DNA of 64,000 bases from Methylobacterium sp. J-090 (GCF_022829345.1 NZ_JAKSXV010000089.1:156998-220997); one strand, 5' to 3'; counted from the first letter of the stretch, positions 53,760 to 63,379 are shown. Numbers and translations: made by a program. The notes: generated from the letters alone by a model not told the origin.

Positions 53760-54539
53760 TCAATGCTGCAGGATCTTCGAGAGGAAGTTCTGGGCGCGCT
53801 CCGAACGGGCGTTGCCGAAGAAATCGTCCTTGGTGGCGTCCTCGACGATCTCGCCCTTGTCCATGAAGATCACCCGGTTGGCGACTTTGCGGGCGAAACC
53901 CATCTCGTGGGTCACGCACATCATGGTCATGCCCTCGCGGGCGAGCTGGACCATGACGTCGAGGACTTCGCCGACCATCTCGGGGTCCAGCGCCGAGGTC
54001 GGCTCGTCGAACAGCATCACGATGGGGTTCATGGCGAGCGCCCGGGCGATGGCGACGCGCTGCTGCTGGCCGCCGGAGAGCTGGCCGGGGAACTTCTTGG
54101 CATGGGCCGAGAGCCCGACGCGGTCCAGCAGCGTCATGCCGCTGTCGAGGGCGGCCCCGCGGTCGCGTCCCAGCACCATGACCTGGGCGAGCGTGAGGTT
54201 CTCGGCGATGGAGAGGTGCGGGAACAGCTCGAAATGCTGGAACACCATCCCGACCCGGGCGCGGAGCTTCGGCAGGTTGGTGCGCTTGTCGCGCACGGGG
54301 GTCCCGTCCACCACCACCTGACCCTCCTGGAACGGCTCCAGGGCGTTGACGCACTTGATGAGGGTCGATTTGCCCGAGCCCGACGGCCCGCAGACGACGA
54401 CGACCTCACCCTTGTTCACGGCGGTGGTGCAATCGGTCAGGACCTTGAAGTCGCCGTACCATTTGCTGACGTTGGTCATGGTGATCATCGGGCCGGTGGT
54501 CACGGACGGGGCCGACGCTGTGTTCAGGGGGGCGCGCAT
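53760..54539 (-). CDS. gltL: Polar amino acid ABC transporter, ATPase (GltL/GlnQ type)
   Basis: A 259-residue ATPase. Walker A is [11 protein letters not shown]-loop [11 protein letters not shown], signature [15 protein letters not shown], Walker [14 protein letters not shown] and switch His [15 protein letters not shown]. These match the GltL/GlnQ/AapP group of importers for glutamate, aspartate or other polar amino acids. It lies 39 bp after the second permease gene; the three are one operon. The symbol is by similarity to the glutamate/aspartate system; the actual amino acid is not certain. Confidence 0.88.
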   Translation of the reverse strand: MRAPLNTASAPSVTTGPMITMTNVSKWYGDFKVLTDCTTAVNKGEVVVVCGPSGSGKSTLIKCVNALEPFQEGQVVVDGTPVRDKRTNLPKLRARVGMVFQHFELFPHLSIAENLTLAQVMVLGRDRGAALDSGMTLLDRVGLSAHAKKFPGQLSGGQQQRVAIARALAMNPIVMLFDEPTSALDPEMVGEVLDVMVQLAREGMTMMCVTHEMGFARKVANRVIFMDKGEIVEDATKDDFFGNARSERAQNFLSKILQH

Positions 54540-54578
54540 GGGGCGATCCTCGATGGAAGATTGTGAAGGGACGGGCGG

Positions 54579-55271
54579 TCAGCGGATGATGGCGATCTTC
54601 TTCTGCAACTGACGCACCGCCAGCGAAGCCGCGAAGCACACCGCGAAGTAGACGACCGCCGCGAAGAGATACATTTCCACGAGACGTCCATCGCGCTGGG
54701 CGATCTTCGAGGCCGCGCCCAGGAAGTCGGTGATCGAGAGCACGTAGACGAGCGACGTATCCTGGAACAGCACGATGGTCTGGGTGAGCAGGATCGGGGT
54801 CATGTTGCGGAAGACCTGCGGCAGGATCACCGTCCGCATGGACGTCCAGTAGGTCATGCCGAGCGCCGAGGCCGCCGCCGCCTGCCCCTTGGGGATCGAC
54901 TGGATGCCCGCGCGCATGATCTCGGAGAAGTAGGCCGCCTCGAACAGGGTGAAGGTCACGAGCGACGAGGTGAAGGCCCCCACGGTCATCGGGCGATCGG
55001 CGCCCGTCACCCATTGGCCGAGATACGGCACCAGGAAGTAGAACCAGAAGATCACCAGCACGAGGGGCAGGGACCGGAACAGGTTGACGTAGCCCTTGGC
55101 CACCAGGGGAATCACCGGGAGCCCCGAGAGCCGCATCATCGCGATGAACGTGCCGAGCACGATGCCGCCGACGGCCGCGAGGGCCGTCAGGGTCAGGGTG
55201 AAGCGCATGCCCTCGAAGAAGAGGTACGGCAGGGAGCTGGTGATGACGGAGAAATCGAAATTGGTGAGCAT
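54579..55271 (-). CDS. gltK: Polar amino acid ABC transporter permease (GltK type)
   Basis: A 230-residue inner-membrane permease of the HisM/GltK family with about five helices. The ATPase-contact EAA loop reads EIMRAGIQSIPKGQAAAASA. The N-terminal LPYLFFEGMRFTLTLTALAA is typical of the family. It pairs with the product of the gene 41 bp upstream. Confidence 0.88.
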   Translation of the reverse strand: MLTNFDFSVITSSLPYLFFEGMRFTLTLTALAAVGGIVLGTFIAMMRLSGLPVIPLVAKGYVNLFRSLPLVLVIFWFYFLVPYLGQWVTGADRPMTVGAFTSSLVTFTLFEAAYFSEIMRAGIQSIPKGQAAAASALGMTYWTSMRTVILPQVFRNMTPILLTQTIVLFQDTSLVYVLSITDFLGAASKIAQRDGRLVEMYLFAAVVYFAVCFAASLAVRQLQKKIAIIR

Positions 55272-55312
55272 GGGAGGCTACCTCTGATGGGGCGAAGGCG
55301 AGGATGGCACCC

Positions 55313-56035
55313 TCAGCGGCTGCCCGGGACGGCGACGCGGCGCTCGATCCAGGACGAGATGAAGATCACTCCGACGTTGATGAGGACGTAGAGGATTGTG
55401 GCGGCGGTGAAGGCCTCGAACACCTGGAACGAGAATTCCTGCATGGCGCGGGCGCGGGCCGTGAGCTCGAGCAGGCCGATGGTCAGGGCCACGGAGGTGT
55501 TCTTGAGGTTGTTCAGGAATTCGGAGGTCAGGGGCGGCAGGATGATGCGGTAGGCGTTGGGCAGGAGCACGTGGCGGTAAGTCTGCCCCACCGTGAGGCC
55601 CAAGGCCGTGCCGGCCATCTTCTGGCCCCGCGGCAGCGACTGGATTCCGGCGCGGACCTGCTCGGCCACGCGGGAGGCCGTGAAGAAGCCGAGGCACAGC
55701 ACGGCGGTGTAGAACGGCGCGTTGGGAAGCTGCTTGAGCCAGGAGCCCCACTCTTCCGGCAGCACCTCGGGCAGCACGAAGTACCAGAGGAACATCTGCA
55801 CCAGCAGGGGGATGTTGCGGAACAGCTCGACATAGGCCGTGCCGACGGCGTTGGCGGTCCGGCTCGGCAGGGTCCGCATCACGCCGATGAGGGAGCCGAG
55901 GAGGAACGCGATGACCCAGGAGCACAGGGCCGTGACGATCGTCCAGGCCAGTCCCGACAGCAGCATGTCGGCGTAGGTGCCGGTGCCCTCGGGCGACGCC
56001 TCGAAGAAGATGCTCCAGTTCCAGTTGTAGTTCAT
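55313..56035 (-). CDS. gltJ: Polar amino acid ABC transporter permease (GltJ type)
   Basis: A 240-residue permease and the first gene of the operon. It begins NYNWNWSIFFEASPEGTGTY, the usual start of GltJ proteins. The EAA loop is EQVRAGIQSLPRGQKMAGTA. In the standard gltIJKL order a periplasmic binding protein gene precedes this one; here the upstream 700 bp is empty, so the binding protein must be encoded elsewhere. Confidence 0.88.
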   Translation of the reverse strand: MNYNWNWSIFFEASPEGTGTYADMLLSGLAWTIVTALCSWVIAFLLGSLIGVMRTLPSRTANAVGTAYVELFRNIPLLVQMFLWYFVLPEVLPEEWGSWLKQLPNAPFYTAVLCLGFFTASRVAEQVRAGIQSLPRGQKMAGTALGLTVGQTYRHVLLPNAYRIILPPLTSEFLNNLKNTSVALTIGLLELTARARAMQEFSFQVFEAFTAATILYVLINVGVIFISSWIERRVAVPGSR

Positions 56036-56743
56036 CGCATCGTCTTCCTTGTGGGTGGGGCGGCGGCCCCATCAATCGCGTCGATCTTCATGCCGGCTCG
56101 CCCGGCCCGCCCGGTCCACCGGTGGCGCGCGACGCCGGGCGTCGCGCGGGGGGCGTCCGTGACGCGGGCAGGCATGTCCGGAGGGGCAGGGATGGCGGTG
56201 GGAGACGGTTCGGCGAGGCCCGGGCGTGCCCGGACGGACCCGCCTAGCATCAAACGGACCAAAGCGTGGCCGTCCGCGGGCGTCGTTCGCCCAAGACCGG
56301 CGCGCCCGGCGCTCCCTTGGCCCGCGCGCCCGGCGCTTGCTCGACCCGCGCGTTTGGCGCTTGCTTGGCTGGTGTCCCGCATTCCGTCCGCGTCGATCCC
56401 CGTCGGGTGCACGCATGGCTGCGTTGCCCCGGTTGCAACCTCGCTGACTTCCGCGGGGGCGACAAGGGTTCGTGCGACGCGCGAGGGCCTGCCGGTTGTG
56501 GACGGCGGCCCGATGTCGCCTCCCGACGCGGGCGGCGGACGATCCTCGGCCCGGGATGAGCCGGCCGGCCGGGGCCGGACGATGGTCAGGCAGGTGGGCG
56601 GCTCAAGCATCCGGCGCGCGAAGATTGCAAAAGACAGTTTTCGCGCAGGCAGTGAAAAAATCACGTTCCGATGAAACCTGGAGAAACTTCGGATCGTAGT
56701 CGTAACAAGATGCGAATACCCGCCGAAGGAGAAGGATCGTCCG
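56036..56743. other. Intergenic region upstream of the amino acid ABC operon
   Basis: 708 bp with no supported gene. A run of imperfect tandem repeats of about 25-30 bp built on GCGCCCGGCGCT/GCGTTTGGCGCTTGCT lies at about 56300-56370. Long frames here are GC-driven. No remnant of a binding-protein gene was recognised. Promoters for the divergent neighbours must lie here. Confidence 0.5.
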
Positions 56744-57112
56744 ATGCGCCTTGCTGCCTCGCCTCTCGCTATGCTGTCTCTCGCCGTCTCGTCTCTCGCT
56801 GTTCCGGTCCCGACCTCCGCTGCCGCGCAGGACGACACCCGGACGCATCCCGCACCCGCCTCCCGCCCGGTGGACCCGGCGAGCGACGAGAAGGCGGCCG
56901 AGACCCGGCGCCTGATCCGGTTGGGTCAGGCCCGGCAGCAGGCGGTGGACGCCCGCAACACCCGCATCTGGAAACGGTGGGACTACGCCGTCTGCATCGG
57001 CTGCGGACCGATGCCGAAGGTGCTCCGGATCGTCTACACGACGCCAGCGCGGGTTCTGGCCGGCTTCCTGGCGGCCGACGACGACGCGGCCCGCGGGTCC
57101 CGGCCCATCTGA
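56744..57112 (+). CDS. Secreted CIGCG-motif protein (core copy)
   Basis: A 122-residue exported protein with a signal peptide (to SAAAQ). It carries DEKAAETRRLIRLGQARQQA and the block RNTRIWKRWDYAVCIGCGP, then RIVYTTPARVLAGFLAADDD, shared with the accessory copy at 35678-36019. A GAAGGAGAAGGA site precedes the ATG. The two-cysteine motif and its flanks are the most conserved part, so they are likely the functional core. No named family recognised. Confidence 0.78.
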   Translation: MRLAASPLAMLSLAVSSLAVPVPTSAAAQDDTRTHPAPASRPVDPASDEKAAETRRLIRLGQARQQAVDARNTRIWKRWDYAVCIGCGPMPKVLRIVYTTPARVLAGFLAADDDAARGSRPI

Positions 57113-57155
57113 TACGGCCTCCGCTCGGTCAAGGCGGTGGCCGGGCCCCCGCCCG

Positions 57156-58052
57156 TCAGGCCAGCGCGCGCGCCGCGAAGGCGCTCGCCAGCATGCCGAA
57201 CACGTAGAGGGGCACGCCGAAGCCGCTGTACCAGAGGGCCCGCTCCGTCGGGCGGGCGAGGAAGTGGCGCATCATCGCGGCCTGCCCGGCCAGGAGCGCC
57301 GCGACGATGCCCGCCTCGACGGTCCGGCCCCAGGCCAGGAGGAGGCCGATCACCGCCCCTTGCGGCACGGCCATGACCCAGCACGCCACCCGCGCGGCGC
57401 GCGCCGGCCCGAGGTGCGCCGGCAGGGAGCGGATGCCCATCTGGCGGTCGCCCGCCACGGACTTGAAGTCGTTGAGGGTCATGATGCCGTGGGCCCCGGC
57501 GCTGTAGAGGGCGGCGAGGATCAGGGAGGTGGCCGGCGGCAGGGCGCCGCCCAGCATCGCCGCCGCCCCCGTCACCCAGGCCAGGCCCTCGTAGCACAGG
57601 CCGCAGGCGGCATTGCCCCACCAGCCGTTCCGCTTCAGCCGCAGGGGCGGCGCGCTGTAGGCCCAGGCGAGCGCCAGGCCGAGGACGGCCGCGAGGAAGA
57701 CCCAGAGCCCGAGGCTCGCCGCCACGGCCAGCGACAGGCCGGTCCAGGCCACCGCGATGACGAGGCCCCAGTGGCCGGGGATGCGGCCCGAGGGGATCGG
57801 CCGGTGCGGCTCGTTGATGGCATCGACCTCCCGGTCGAACCAGTCGTTGACCGCCTGGCTCGTGGCGCAGACCAGGGGACCGGCGAGCAGGATGCCCGTC
57901 AGGGCCACGCCCCAATGCCCCGCGAGGGGCACGCCCGAGGCGACGACGCCGCAGCCGAAGGCCCACATGGGTGGGAACCACGTCACCGGCTTGAGCAATT
58001 CCAGCACCGCCCCGAGGGCCGGGGTGCCGGGATGGAGCCGCGTCCCGTTCAT
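57156..58052 (-). CDS. bchG: Bacteriochlorophyll synthase (UbiA family)
   Basis: A 298-residue integral membrane prenyltransferase that esterifies bacteriochlorophyllide a with geranylgeranyl (or phytyl) diphosphate, the last major step of bacteriochlorophyll synthesis. The aspartate-rich motif NDWFDREVDAINEPHRPIPS is diagnostic for BchG/ChlG, and the second motif is LNDFKSVAGDRQMGIRSLP. About eight to nine membrane helices. Other bch, puf or puh genes are not within the window; in many phototrophs bchG sits beside bchP. ATG start at 58052. Confidence 0.93.
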   Translation of the reverse strand: MNGTRLHPGTPALGAVLELLKPVTWFPPMWAFGCGVVASGVPLAGHWGVALTGILLAGPLVCATSQAVNDWFDREVDAINEPHRPIPSGRIPGHWGLVIAVAWTGLSLAVAASLGLWVFLAAVLGLALAWAYSAPPLRLKRNGWWGNAACGLCYEGLAWVTGAAAMLGGALPPATSLILAALYSAGAHGIMTLNDFKSVAGDRQMGIRSLPAHLGPARAARVACWVMAVPQGAVIGLLLAWGRTVEAGIVAALLAGQAAMMRHFLARPTERALWYSGFGVPLYVFGMLASAFAARALA

Positions 58053-58328
58053 GCATCCCCCGCCGTCGCGCCGCGTCCGAGGCTACCGGAAGGTTTCGGC
58101 GTTTGGTAGGGCGTCGGAAGGCGGCCCGACACGCTTGGTCCGGCCCGCCGGGACGTTCGTTTTAAGGGACATCCCGTACCCCATGCGCGTGAATCGGGAC
58201 CCGTTCGGAGACGGATCGGACCCGTATCCCTCAATCCTCTGCCGCAGATCTTGATCCTCGGCTGCAGGTCTTGTTCGTTTTACAGGACGCTCCTAATCTG
58301 GCGGCGTGTCCAGGGAGCTAGGGATCGG

Positions 58329-59741
58329 ATGACATCGAGGGAGCCCATGCGTCCCGTCGCCGTGATCGGCGCCGGCTTCAGCGGCACCATGAGCGCGATC
58401 CAGCTCCTGGCGCGCCTGGAGCCTGAGCGGCGCGTGCTCCTGTGCGAGCGGGCGGGCACGTTCGGACGGGGGCGTGCCTACGCCACCGGCAACCCGGACC
58501 ACCTCCTCAACGTCCGGGCGGCGAACATGAGCGCCTATCCCGACCGGCCGGAGCACTTTTCGGAATGGCTCGCCGCGACGGCCTTCGACGGGGCCGAGGC
58601 CGCCGGCATCCGCGTCACGCCGGGCGGGACCTTCGCGGCGCGCGGCTTGTATGGCCGCTACCTCACGGAGCTGCTGACCCGCGCCGTGACGGGGGGCGAC
58701 GGGCCGCCCCGCCTCGATCTCGTCAACGATGCCGTCACCGACCTCGAGCCGGTGCCCGGCGGCTACACCCTGCGCACGGAGGGCGGCGCGTCCTACCCCA
58801 TCGCCGGCGCCGTCCTCGCCATGGGCAACCTCGGCTCCCCCGAGGCGCCGCGCAGCCGCCACCAGGCCGATCCGTGGTCGCCCGGGAGCTTCGGGCGCCT
58901 CCATCCCGATCGGACGGTCCTCATCGTCGGCACGGGGCTGACCATGGTGGATGCCGTGGCGGCCCTGCGGCGGCACGGCTTCTCCGGCCGCATCGTCGCC
59001 CTGTCCCGGCGCGGACTCCTGCCGAGCGCCCACGCCCCCGCCCGGCCGTGGCCGATGCCGGATCTCGCCGGGGTGACGACGCTGCCCGCCCTCGTCGCCC
59101 GCATCCGGGACGAGATCGTCCGGGCGGAGGCGGGGGGAAGCGGCTGGCGCGGGGTCATCGACGCCCTGCGTCCGGTCACCGACGCCCTGTGGCGCGACCT
59201 GCCGGCGCCCGAGCGCGCCCGCTTCCTGCGCCATCTGCGCCCGTTCTGGGACGTCCATCGCCACCGCACGGCGCCACCGGCGGCCGAGGCCATCGCCGAC
59301 GAGATCGCCCGGGGCACCCTGGTGGTGCGGGCCGGGCGCATCCGTTCCGTCGCCGACACGGCGGACGCGGCGGTCGTGACCCTGCGCCCGCGCGGCTCGG
59401 CCGGGGACGAGCGCCTCCCCGTCCAGTGCATCCTCGACGCCACCGGCATCGGCCGGGTGGCGGAGACCGACGATCCCTTCATCCGCCGGCTCATGGGGCG
59501 CGGCCTCGTGCGCCCGGGGCCGTTCGGCATCGGCCTCGACGCCGCCCCGGATCTCAGGGCGCTGACTCCTGGCGCCCTCGGGCCGGCCGAGGCCGCGCCC
59601 CTCTGGGTGGTGGGGCCGCTCCTGCGCGGCGTCCTGTGGGAATGCACGGCCGTGCCCGACATCCGCAACCAGGCCGCCGGCCTCGCGGGTGCCGTGGCGC
59701 AGGCGCTCTCGGGGACCGATCGGGGGGCGATCCCGGACTGA
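58329..59741 (+). CDS. FAD/NAD(P)-binding protein
   Basis: A 470-residue flavoprotein-like enzyme. The N-terminal dinucleotide fold has VAVIGAGFSGTMSAIQLL, followed by ERAGTFGRGRAYATGNPDHL, typical of the YdhS/FAD-NAD(P)-binding family. A second nucleotide fold has TVLIVGTGLTMVDAVAAL. The C-terminal part reads GLAGAVAQAL. The reaction is unknown; relatives are found near redox or siderophore genes, but none are adjacent here. Start at the ATG at 58329, since the upstream extension lacks family content. Confidence 0.85.
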   Translation: MTSREPMRPVAVIGAGFSGTMSAIQLLARLEPERRVLLCERAGTFGRGRAYATGNPDHLLNVRAANMSAYPDRPEHFSEWLAATAFDGAEAAGIRVTPGGTFAARGLYGRYLTELLTRAVTGGDGPPRLDLVNDAVTDLEPVPGGYTLRTEGGASYPIAGAVLAMGNLGSPEAPRSRHQADPWSPGSFGRLHPDRTVLIVGTGLTMVDAVAALRRHGFSGRIVALSRRGLLPSAHAPARPWPMPDLAGVTTLPALVARIRDEIVRAEAGGSGWRGVIDALRPVTDALWRDLPAPERARFLRHLRPFWDVHRHRTAPPAAEAIADEIARGTLVVRAGRIRSVADTADAAVVTLRPRGSAGDERLPVQCILDATGIGRVAETDDPFIRRLMGRGLVRPGPFGIGLDAAPDLRALTPGALGPAEAAPLWVVGPLLRGVLWECTAVPDIRNQAAGLAGAVAQALSGTDRGAIPD

Positions 59742-59801
59742 TAGCCCCCTGTGGCGGAATGGCGCTATGACCGTCCCACAACCCCACCCGAACGGCTCGA
59801 C

Positions 59802-59984
59802 ATGCTCACCCTCCTGCTTCTTCTCGCGCTCCTGGTCGTCCTCGTCGTCATGATCGTGCGGCAGCGCCATCTCGGCCGCCTCGCCTCCCTGGCGACCCTG
59901 CTGGCGGCGATGCTCGGCCTCATCGTGATGCAGGATAGCGGCCTCCTGCCGGGGCCCGCCTCCACCCCGTCCACCCGGCACTGA
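59802..59984 (+). CDS. Small two-helix membrane protein
   Basis: A 60-residue protein with two hydrophobic stretches (LTLLLLLALLVVLVVMIV and LASLATLLAAMLGLIVM) joined by a basic turn (RQRHLGR). The ATG at 59802 is preferred to the GTG at 59751. No family recognised. Confidence 0.5.
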   Translation: MLTLLLLLALLVVLVVMIVRQRHLGRLASLATLLAAMLGLIVMQDSGLLPGPASTPSTRH

Positions 59985-60401
59985 GGGTCCCTCACGAAAC
60001 TCCCGCCGGGCCGTGGCGCTCGAGGCGGGAGCCGGCGGTGGTCGGGCGTTTCGTGAGGCGCCCCGACGTCTCCGCCCCGTCCCGATGAACCCCCCTGTCC
60101 GTCCCGATGAACCCCTGCGCGATCGGCCCGGTCGGTTGGGACCGTTCGCACGACTTGTGCGTTCACAGCACGGTGAAGAGTCCGGCGGCACCGGTCAGGT
60201 GCGGTCGGCCTCGGCCGTGGATGGGCGTTCAGGGCGGCACAGGCGTGCGGGGCGCCGGCATCGGGCCGGGGCTCCTCCCCGCGCGCCGGCCCGGACCGTG
60301 GGAATCGACCCCCGGCCTCAACGGGCACGGGACATGCGGGGCGGTTGGCGTGGATCGGTCCGCGCGGTCGATCCCGCGCACGAAGGCATTCAGGGGAGCG
60401 G
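59985..60401. other. Intergenic region before the response regulator
   Basis: 417 bp without a supported gene. GTCCCGATGAACCCC occurs twice in tandem at about 60080-60115. The end holds the AGGGGAG ribosome site for the response regulator. Confidence 0.45.
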
Positions 60402-60785
60402 ATGATGGCCAAGATCTTGTTGGTGGAAGACCATGAGGAAATCTGGGATTTTCTGTCCCGCCGGCTGAAGCGGCGCGGCTACGAGGTCATCCTCGCCCAT
60501 GACGGCGAGGCCGGCGTGCAGCAGGCGCGCACGGCCCGGCCCGACGTGATCCTCCTCGACATGAACCTGCCGATCCTCGACGGCTGGTCCGCCGCCCGCG
60601 TGCTGAAATCGGGCAGCGACACGCAGGGCATCCCGATCATCGCGCTCACCGCGCATGCCATGTCGGGCGACCGCGACAAGGCGATCCAGGCGGGGTGCAA
60701 CGATTACCACCCCAAGCCCGTCGATTTCTCCAAGCTGCTGACCCAGATCAACGCCGCCGTCGGTTCGCCGGCGCCGGCGGCTTGA
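60402..60785 (+). CDS. CheY/DivK-like response regulator
   Basis: A 127-residue single-domain receiver: acidic pocket in LLVEDHEE, phosphorylation site D53 in ILLDMNLPILDGW, switch Thr in ALTAHAM and Lys in YHPKPVDF. It resembles the DivK/CheY group. No kinase is adjacent; it is followed 93 bp later by the AI-2E-type membrane protein. A MAK or MMAK start is equally possible. Confidence 0.92.
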   Translation: MMAKILLVEDHEEIWDFLSRRLKRRGYEVILAHDGEAGVQQARTARPDVILLDMNLPILDGWSAARVLKSGSDTQGIPIIALTAHAMSGDRDKAIQAGCNDYHPKPVDFSKLLTQINAAVGSPAPAA

Positions 60786-60878
60786 ACGCCGTCGCCCGCG
60801 GCCCGAATCCTCTCGCCCGCGGTTCGAGCCTTCCCGACACTTGCGTCGCTCTCCCCCTGACGAGACCGTAGCGTACCC

Positions 60879-62849
60879 ATGAGCGACGATCCCATCACCG
60901 CCCGCCTGCTCCGGCAGGCGATGCCGGTCTTCACGACCCTGGCGTCCTGCCTCCTCGTCATCACCATCGCGGCGGCGCTCTATCTCGGCCGCGACATCTT
61001 CGTGCCGGTGACCCTGGCCATCCTGCTCAGCTTCGTCCTGGTTCCGGCCGTGCGCCTCCTGAGGCGCATCCGCGTGCCCCGCGCCCTGGCGGTGATGCTG
61101 GTGGTGATCGCCGCCTTCGGGGCGCTGCTCGGCGTCGCGCTGCTCATCGCCAACGAGGCGGCGCAGCTCGCCGCCGACCTGCCGCGCTATCAGCTCACCA
61201 TGCGCGACAAGATCGCCTCCCTGAAGGAGGCGACCGCCGGGAGCGGCACCCTCACGCGGGTGATCGACATGGCGCAGGATATCGGCGCGCAGCTTCAGCC
61301 GGAGGTGAAGGATGCCGCCGCGGAGGCGGCCAAGGCCGGCAGCCTCGACCGTCCGCTCCACGTGCAGATCGCGGCGGCCAAGGTCGGATTGCTCGGAACC
61401 CTGGGTGCCTTCGCGGCCCCCATCCTCCACCCGCTCGCCACCACCGGCCTGATCCTGATCTTCACGATCTTCATCCTCCTGCAGCGCGAGGACCTCAGAA
61501 ACCGCGCCATCCGACTCGCCGGCTCGGGCGACCTGCGCCGGACCACGGCGGCCATCGACGACGCGGTCAGCCGCCTCAGCCGGTTCTTCCTGGCGCAGCT
61601 CTGCCTCAACATCGCCTTCGGGCTCGTCATCGGGGTGGGCCTGTGGTGGATCGGCGTGCCCAACCCGATCCTGTTCGGCGTGCTCGCCGCCATCATGCGC
61701 TTCGTGCCCTACGTGGGGGCCGCCATCAGTGCTCTCCTGCCCCTCGTGGTGGCGGCGGCCGTGGACCCGGGCTGGACCATGGTCATCGCCACGGCGGCCC
61801 TGTTCCTCGTGGTCGAGCCCATCGCCGGCCACGTCGTCGAGCCCCTGCTCTACGGCCATTCCACCGGGCTCTCGCCCATCGCGGTGATCCTGGCGGCGAC
61901 CCTCTGGGCCTTCCTGTGGGGGCCCATCGGCCTCGTCCTCGCCACCCCCATCACCGTCTGCCTCGTGGTGCTGGGGCGCCACATCGAGCGCCTGTGGTTC
62001 CTCGACGTGATCCTGGGCGACCAGCCGGCCCTGTCGCCGCCGGAGATCTTCTACCAGCGCATGCTGGCGGGCGATCCGGCCGAGGCCATCGACCAGGGCG
62101 AGCTGTTCCTCAAGGCCCGGGCCCTGGTGACCTACTACGACGAGGTGGTGCTCGCCGGTCTCCTGATGGCGCAGGAGGATCTGGCGCGCGGGGCCCTCGA
62201 CCGCGAGCGCCAGGGCGAGGTCGGCACCTCGCTGCGCACCGTCGTGACGCGTCTCGGCACCCGGCCGGTCCGGCGGGCCAAGAGCGGGCGGTCCAAGACC
62301 GGCAACAGCGAGACCTCGGCGGCGGTGGCCGCCGTCGGCCCCGACCGTCAGGTGGCCGCCATCGTCCGGGCCCAGGCCGACCTCGCGCCGGGCTGGCGCG
62401 GCCCCCGCCCCGTCCTGTGCGTATCGAGCCGCGGCCCGTTCGACGAGGCCGCGACCCTGATGCTGAGCCAGATCCTGGGCCAGCACGGCTTGGCCGCGCA
62501 GGTCATGTCCATGGCGGCCCTGCGCCAGGGCGAGCAGCCGCCGGTGGTGGAGGGCATCGCGATGGTGTGCTTCTCCTATCTCGAACCCGTGAGCCTCTCG
62601 CAGATCCGCCTCAATGTCCGCCAGGCGCGGCGGGCGATTCCGGGCGTGAGGGTCCTCGTCGGGTTCTGGCGCGAGCGCGACCCGTCCACCCTGGAGCGCC
62701 TCCGGCGCACGGTCTCGGCCGACGTGCTAGTGACGTCCCTGAACGGCGCCCTCGACGCGGCCCTGCGGTTCTCCGAGCGCCGCCCCGATTCCCTCGCGGC
62801 GCCCGCTCCGGCGATCCCGCATCTGGCCGGTCCGCCCGTCCCGGCTTGA
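60879..62849 (+). CDS. AI-2E family transporter with extra C-terminal domain
   Basis: A 656-residue membrane protein. Residues 1-365 form the AI-2E/PerM domain with about eight helices (FVPVTLAILLSFVLVPAVRL; VLLFTIF-like segment LIFTIFILLQREDLR; GPIGLVLATPITVCLVVLGR). A linker of about 110 residues follows. A C-terminal alpha/beta domain of about 150 residues (PVLCVSSRGPFDEAATLMLS, then GIAMVCFSYLEPVSLSQIRL and GVRVLVGFWRERD) has the strand/helix pattern of a B12-binding-like fold without the DxHxxG cobalamin motif. The fusion is unusual for PerM proteins. The transported compound is unknown. Confidence 0.85.
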   Translation: MSDDPITARLLRQAMPVFTTLASCLLVITIAAALYLGRDIFVPVTLAILLSFVLVPAVRLLRRIRVPRALAVMLVVIAAFGALLGVALLIANEAAQLAADLPRYQLTMRDKIASLKEATAGSGTLTRVIDMAQDIGAQLQPEVKDAAAEAAKAGSLDRPLHVQIAAAKVGLLGTLGAFAAPILHPLATTGLILIFTIFILLQREDLRNRAIRLAGSGDLRRTTAAIDDAVSRLSRFFLAQLCLNIAFGLVIGVGLWWIGVPNPILFGVLAAIMRFVPYVGAAISALLPLVVAAAVDPGWTMVIATAALFLVVEPIAGHVVEPLLYGHSTGLSPIAVILAATLWAFLWGPIGLVLATPITVCLVVLGRHIERLWFLDVILGDQPALSPPEIFYQRMLAGDPAEAIDQGELFLKARALVTYYDEVVLAGLLMAQEDLARGALDRERQGEVGTSLRTVVTRLGTRPVRRAKSGRSKTGNSETSAAVAAVGPDRQVAAIVRAQADLAPGWRGPRPVLCVSSRGPFDEAATLMLSQILGQHGLAAQVMSMAALRQGEQPPVVEGIAMVCFSYLEPVSLSQIRLNVRQARRAIPGVRVLVGFWRERDPSTLERLRRTVSADVLVTSLNGALDAALRFSERRPDSLAAPAPAIPHLAGPPVPA

Positions 62850-62933
62850 ACCGCACGGAGGATGTGGTGGCCTATCGGTCGGTTCGATCTCTCCCTCGTG
62901 CGGACCGCTGAAGGTCGAGGTGACGCGCGGGTC

Positions 62934-63025
62934 CCCTCTCCTGGAAGGAGAGGGACAGGGTGAGGTGTGCGAACTTTCCGAATAGGTCCCACACCTCACC
63001 CCAACCCTCTCCTTCCAGGAGAGGG
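62934..63025. repeat. Nested inverted repeat (REP-like) after AI-2E gene
   Basis: Two 21-bp hairpins (CCCTCTCC-N5-GGAGAGGG) are reverse complements of each other. They are embedded in a larger inverted repeat with arms of 36 bp (GGTGAGGTGTG pairs with CACACCTCACC) and three mismatches. The whole can form a cruciform or a strong terminator. Confidence 0.7.
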
Positions 63026-63159
63026 AGTTCCGTCGCGACCGTTCGATCCGAAGTGATCAACCGGAAGAGGTATCACGCCGACCCGTCGCGGCCTGCGAAG
63101 ACCGTTGACGAGCGGAGGTGTGAATCTCGGTCGCCTCTGCGGGAGAGGGTGCCTGCGGA

Positions 63160-63379
63160 GCAGGCGGGCCGGGACGAAGTCCCGCAAGAGGGGCGACCTC
63201 TCTGGACAACGCGCTCCCCTCATCCGACTTGGCTCGCGGGCCACCTTCTCCCGCAGAGGGGAGAAGGATTTTTCGACGCGACGTCAGCGTCCGACACCGA
63301 AAATCCTTGACAATATTCCTATTTCGTGGTTCAGTCTGGCCACTCGCCGCCCACACGGGAGGCCCGCCGGCGGACCGGG
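63160..63379 (+). repeat. Inverted repeat, left arm (about 220 bp)
   Basis: This segment reappears in reverse complement at 63666-63884 with only a few mismatches. It contains a stem CCTTCTCCCGCAGAGG-type region and, inward-facing, TTGACAATATTCCTATTTCG. Open frames across it are not credible genes. Confidence 0.75.
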
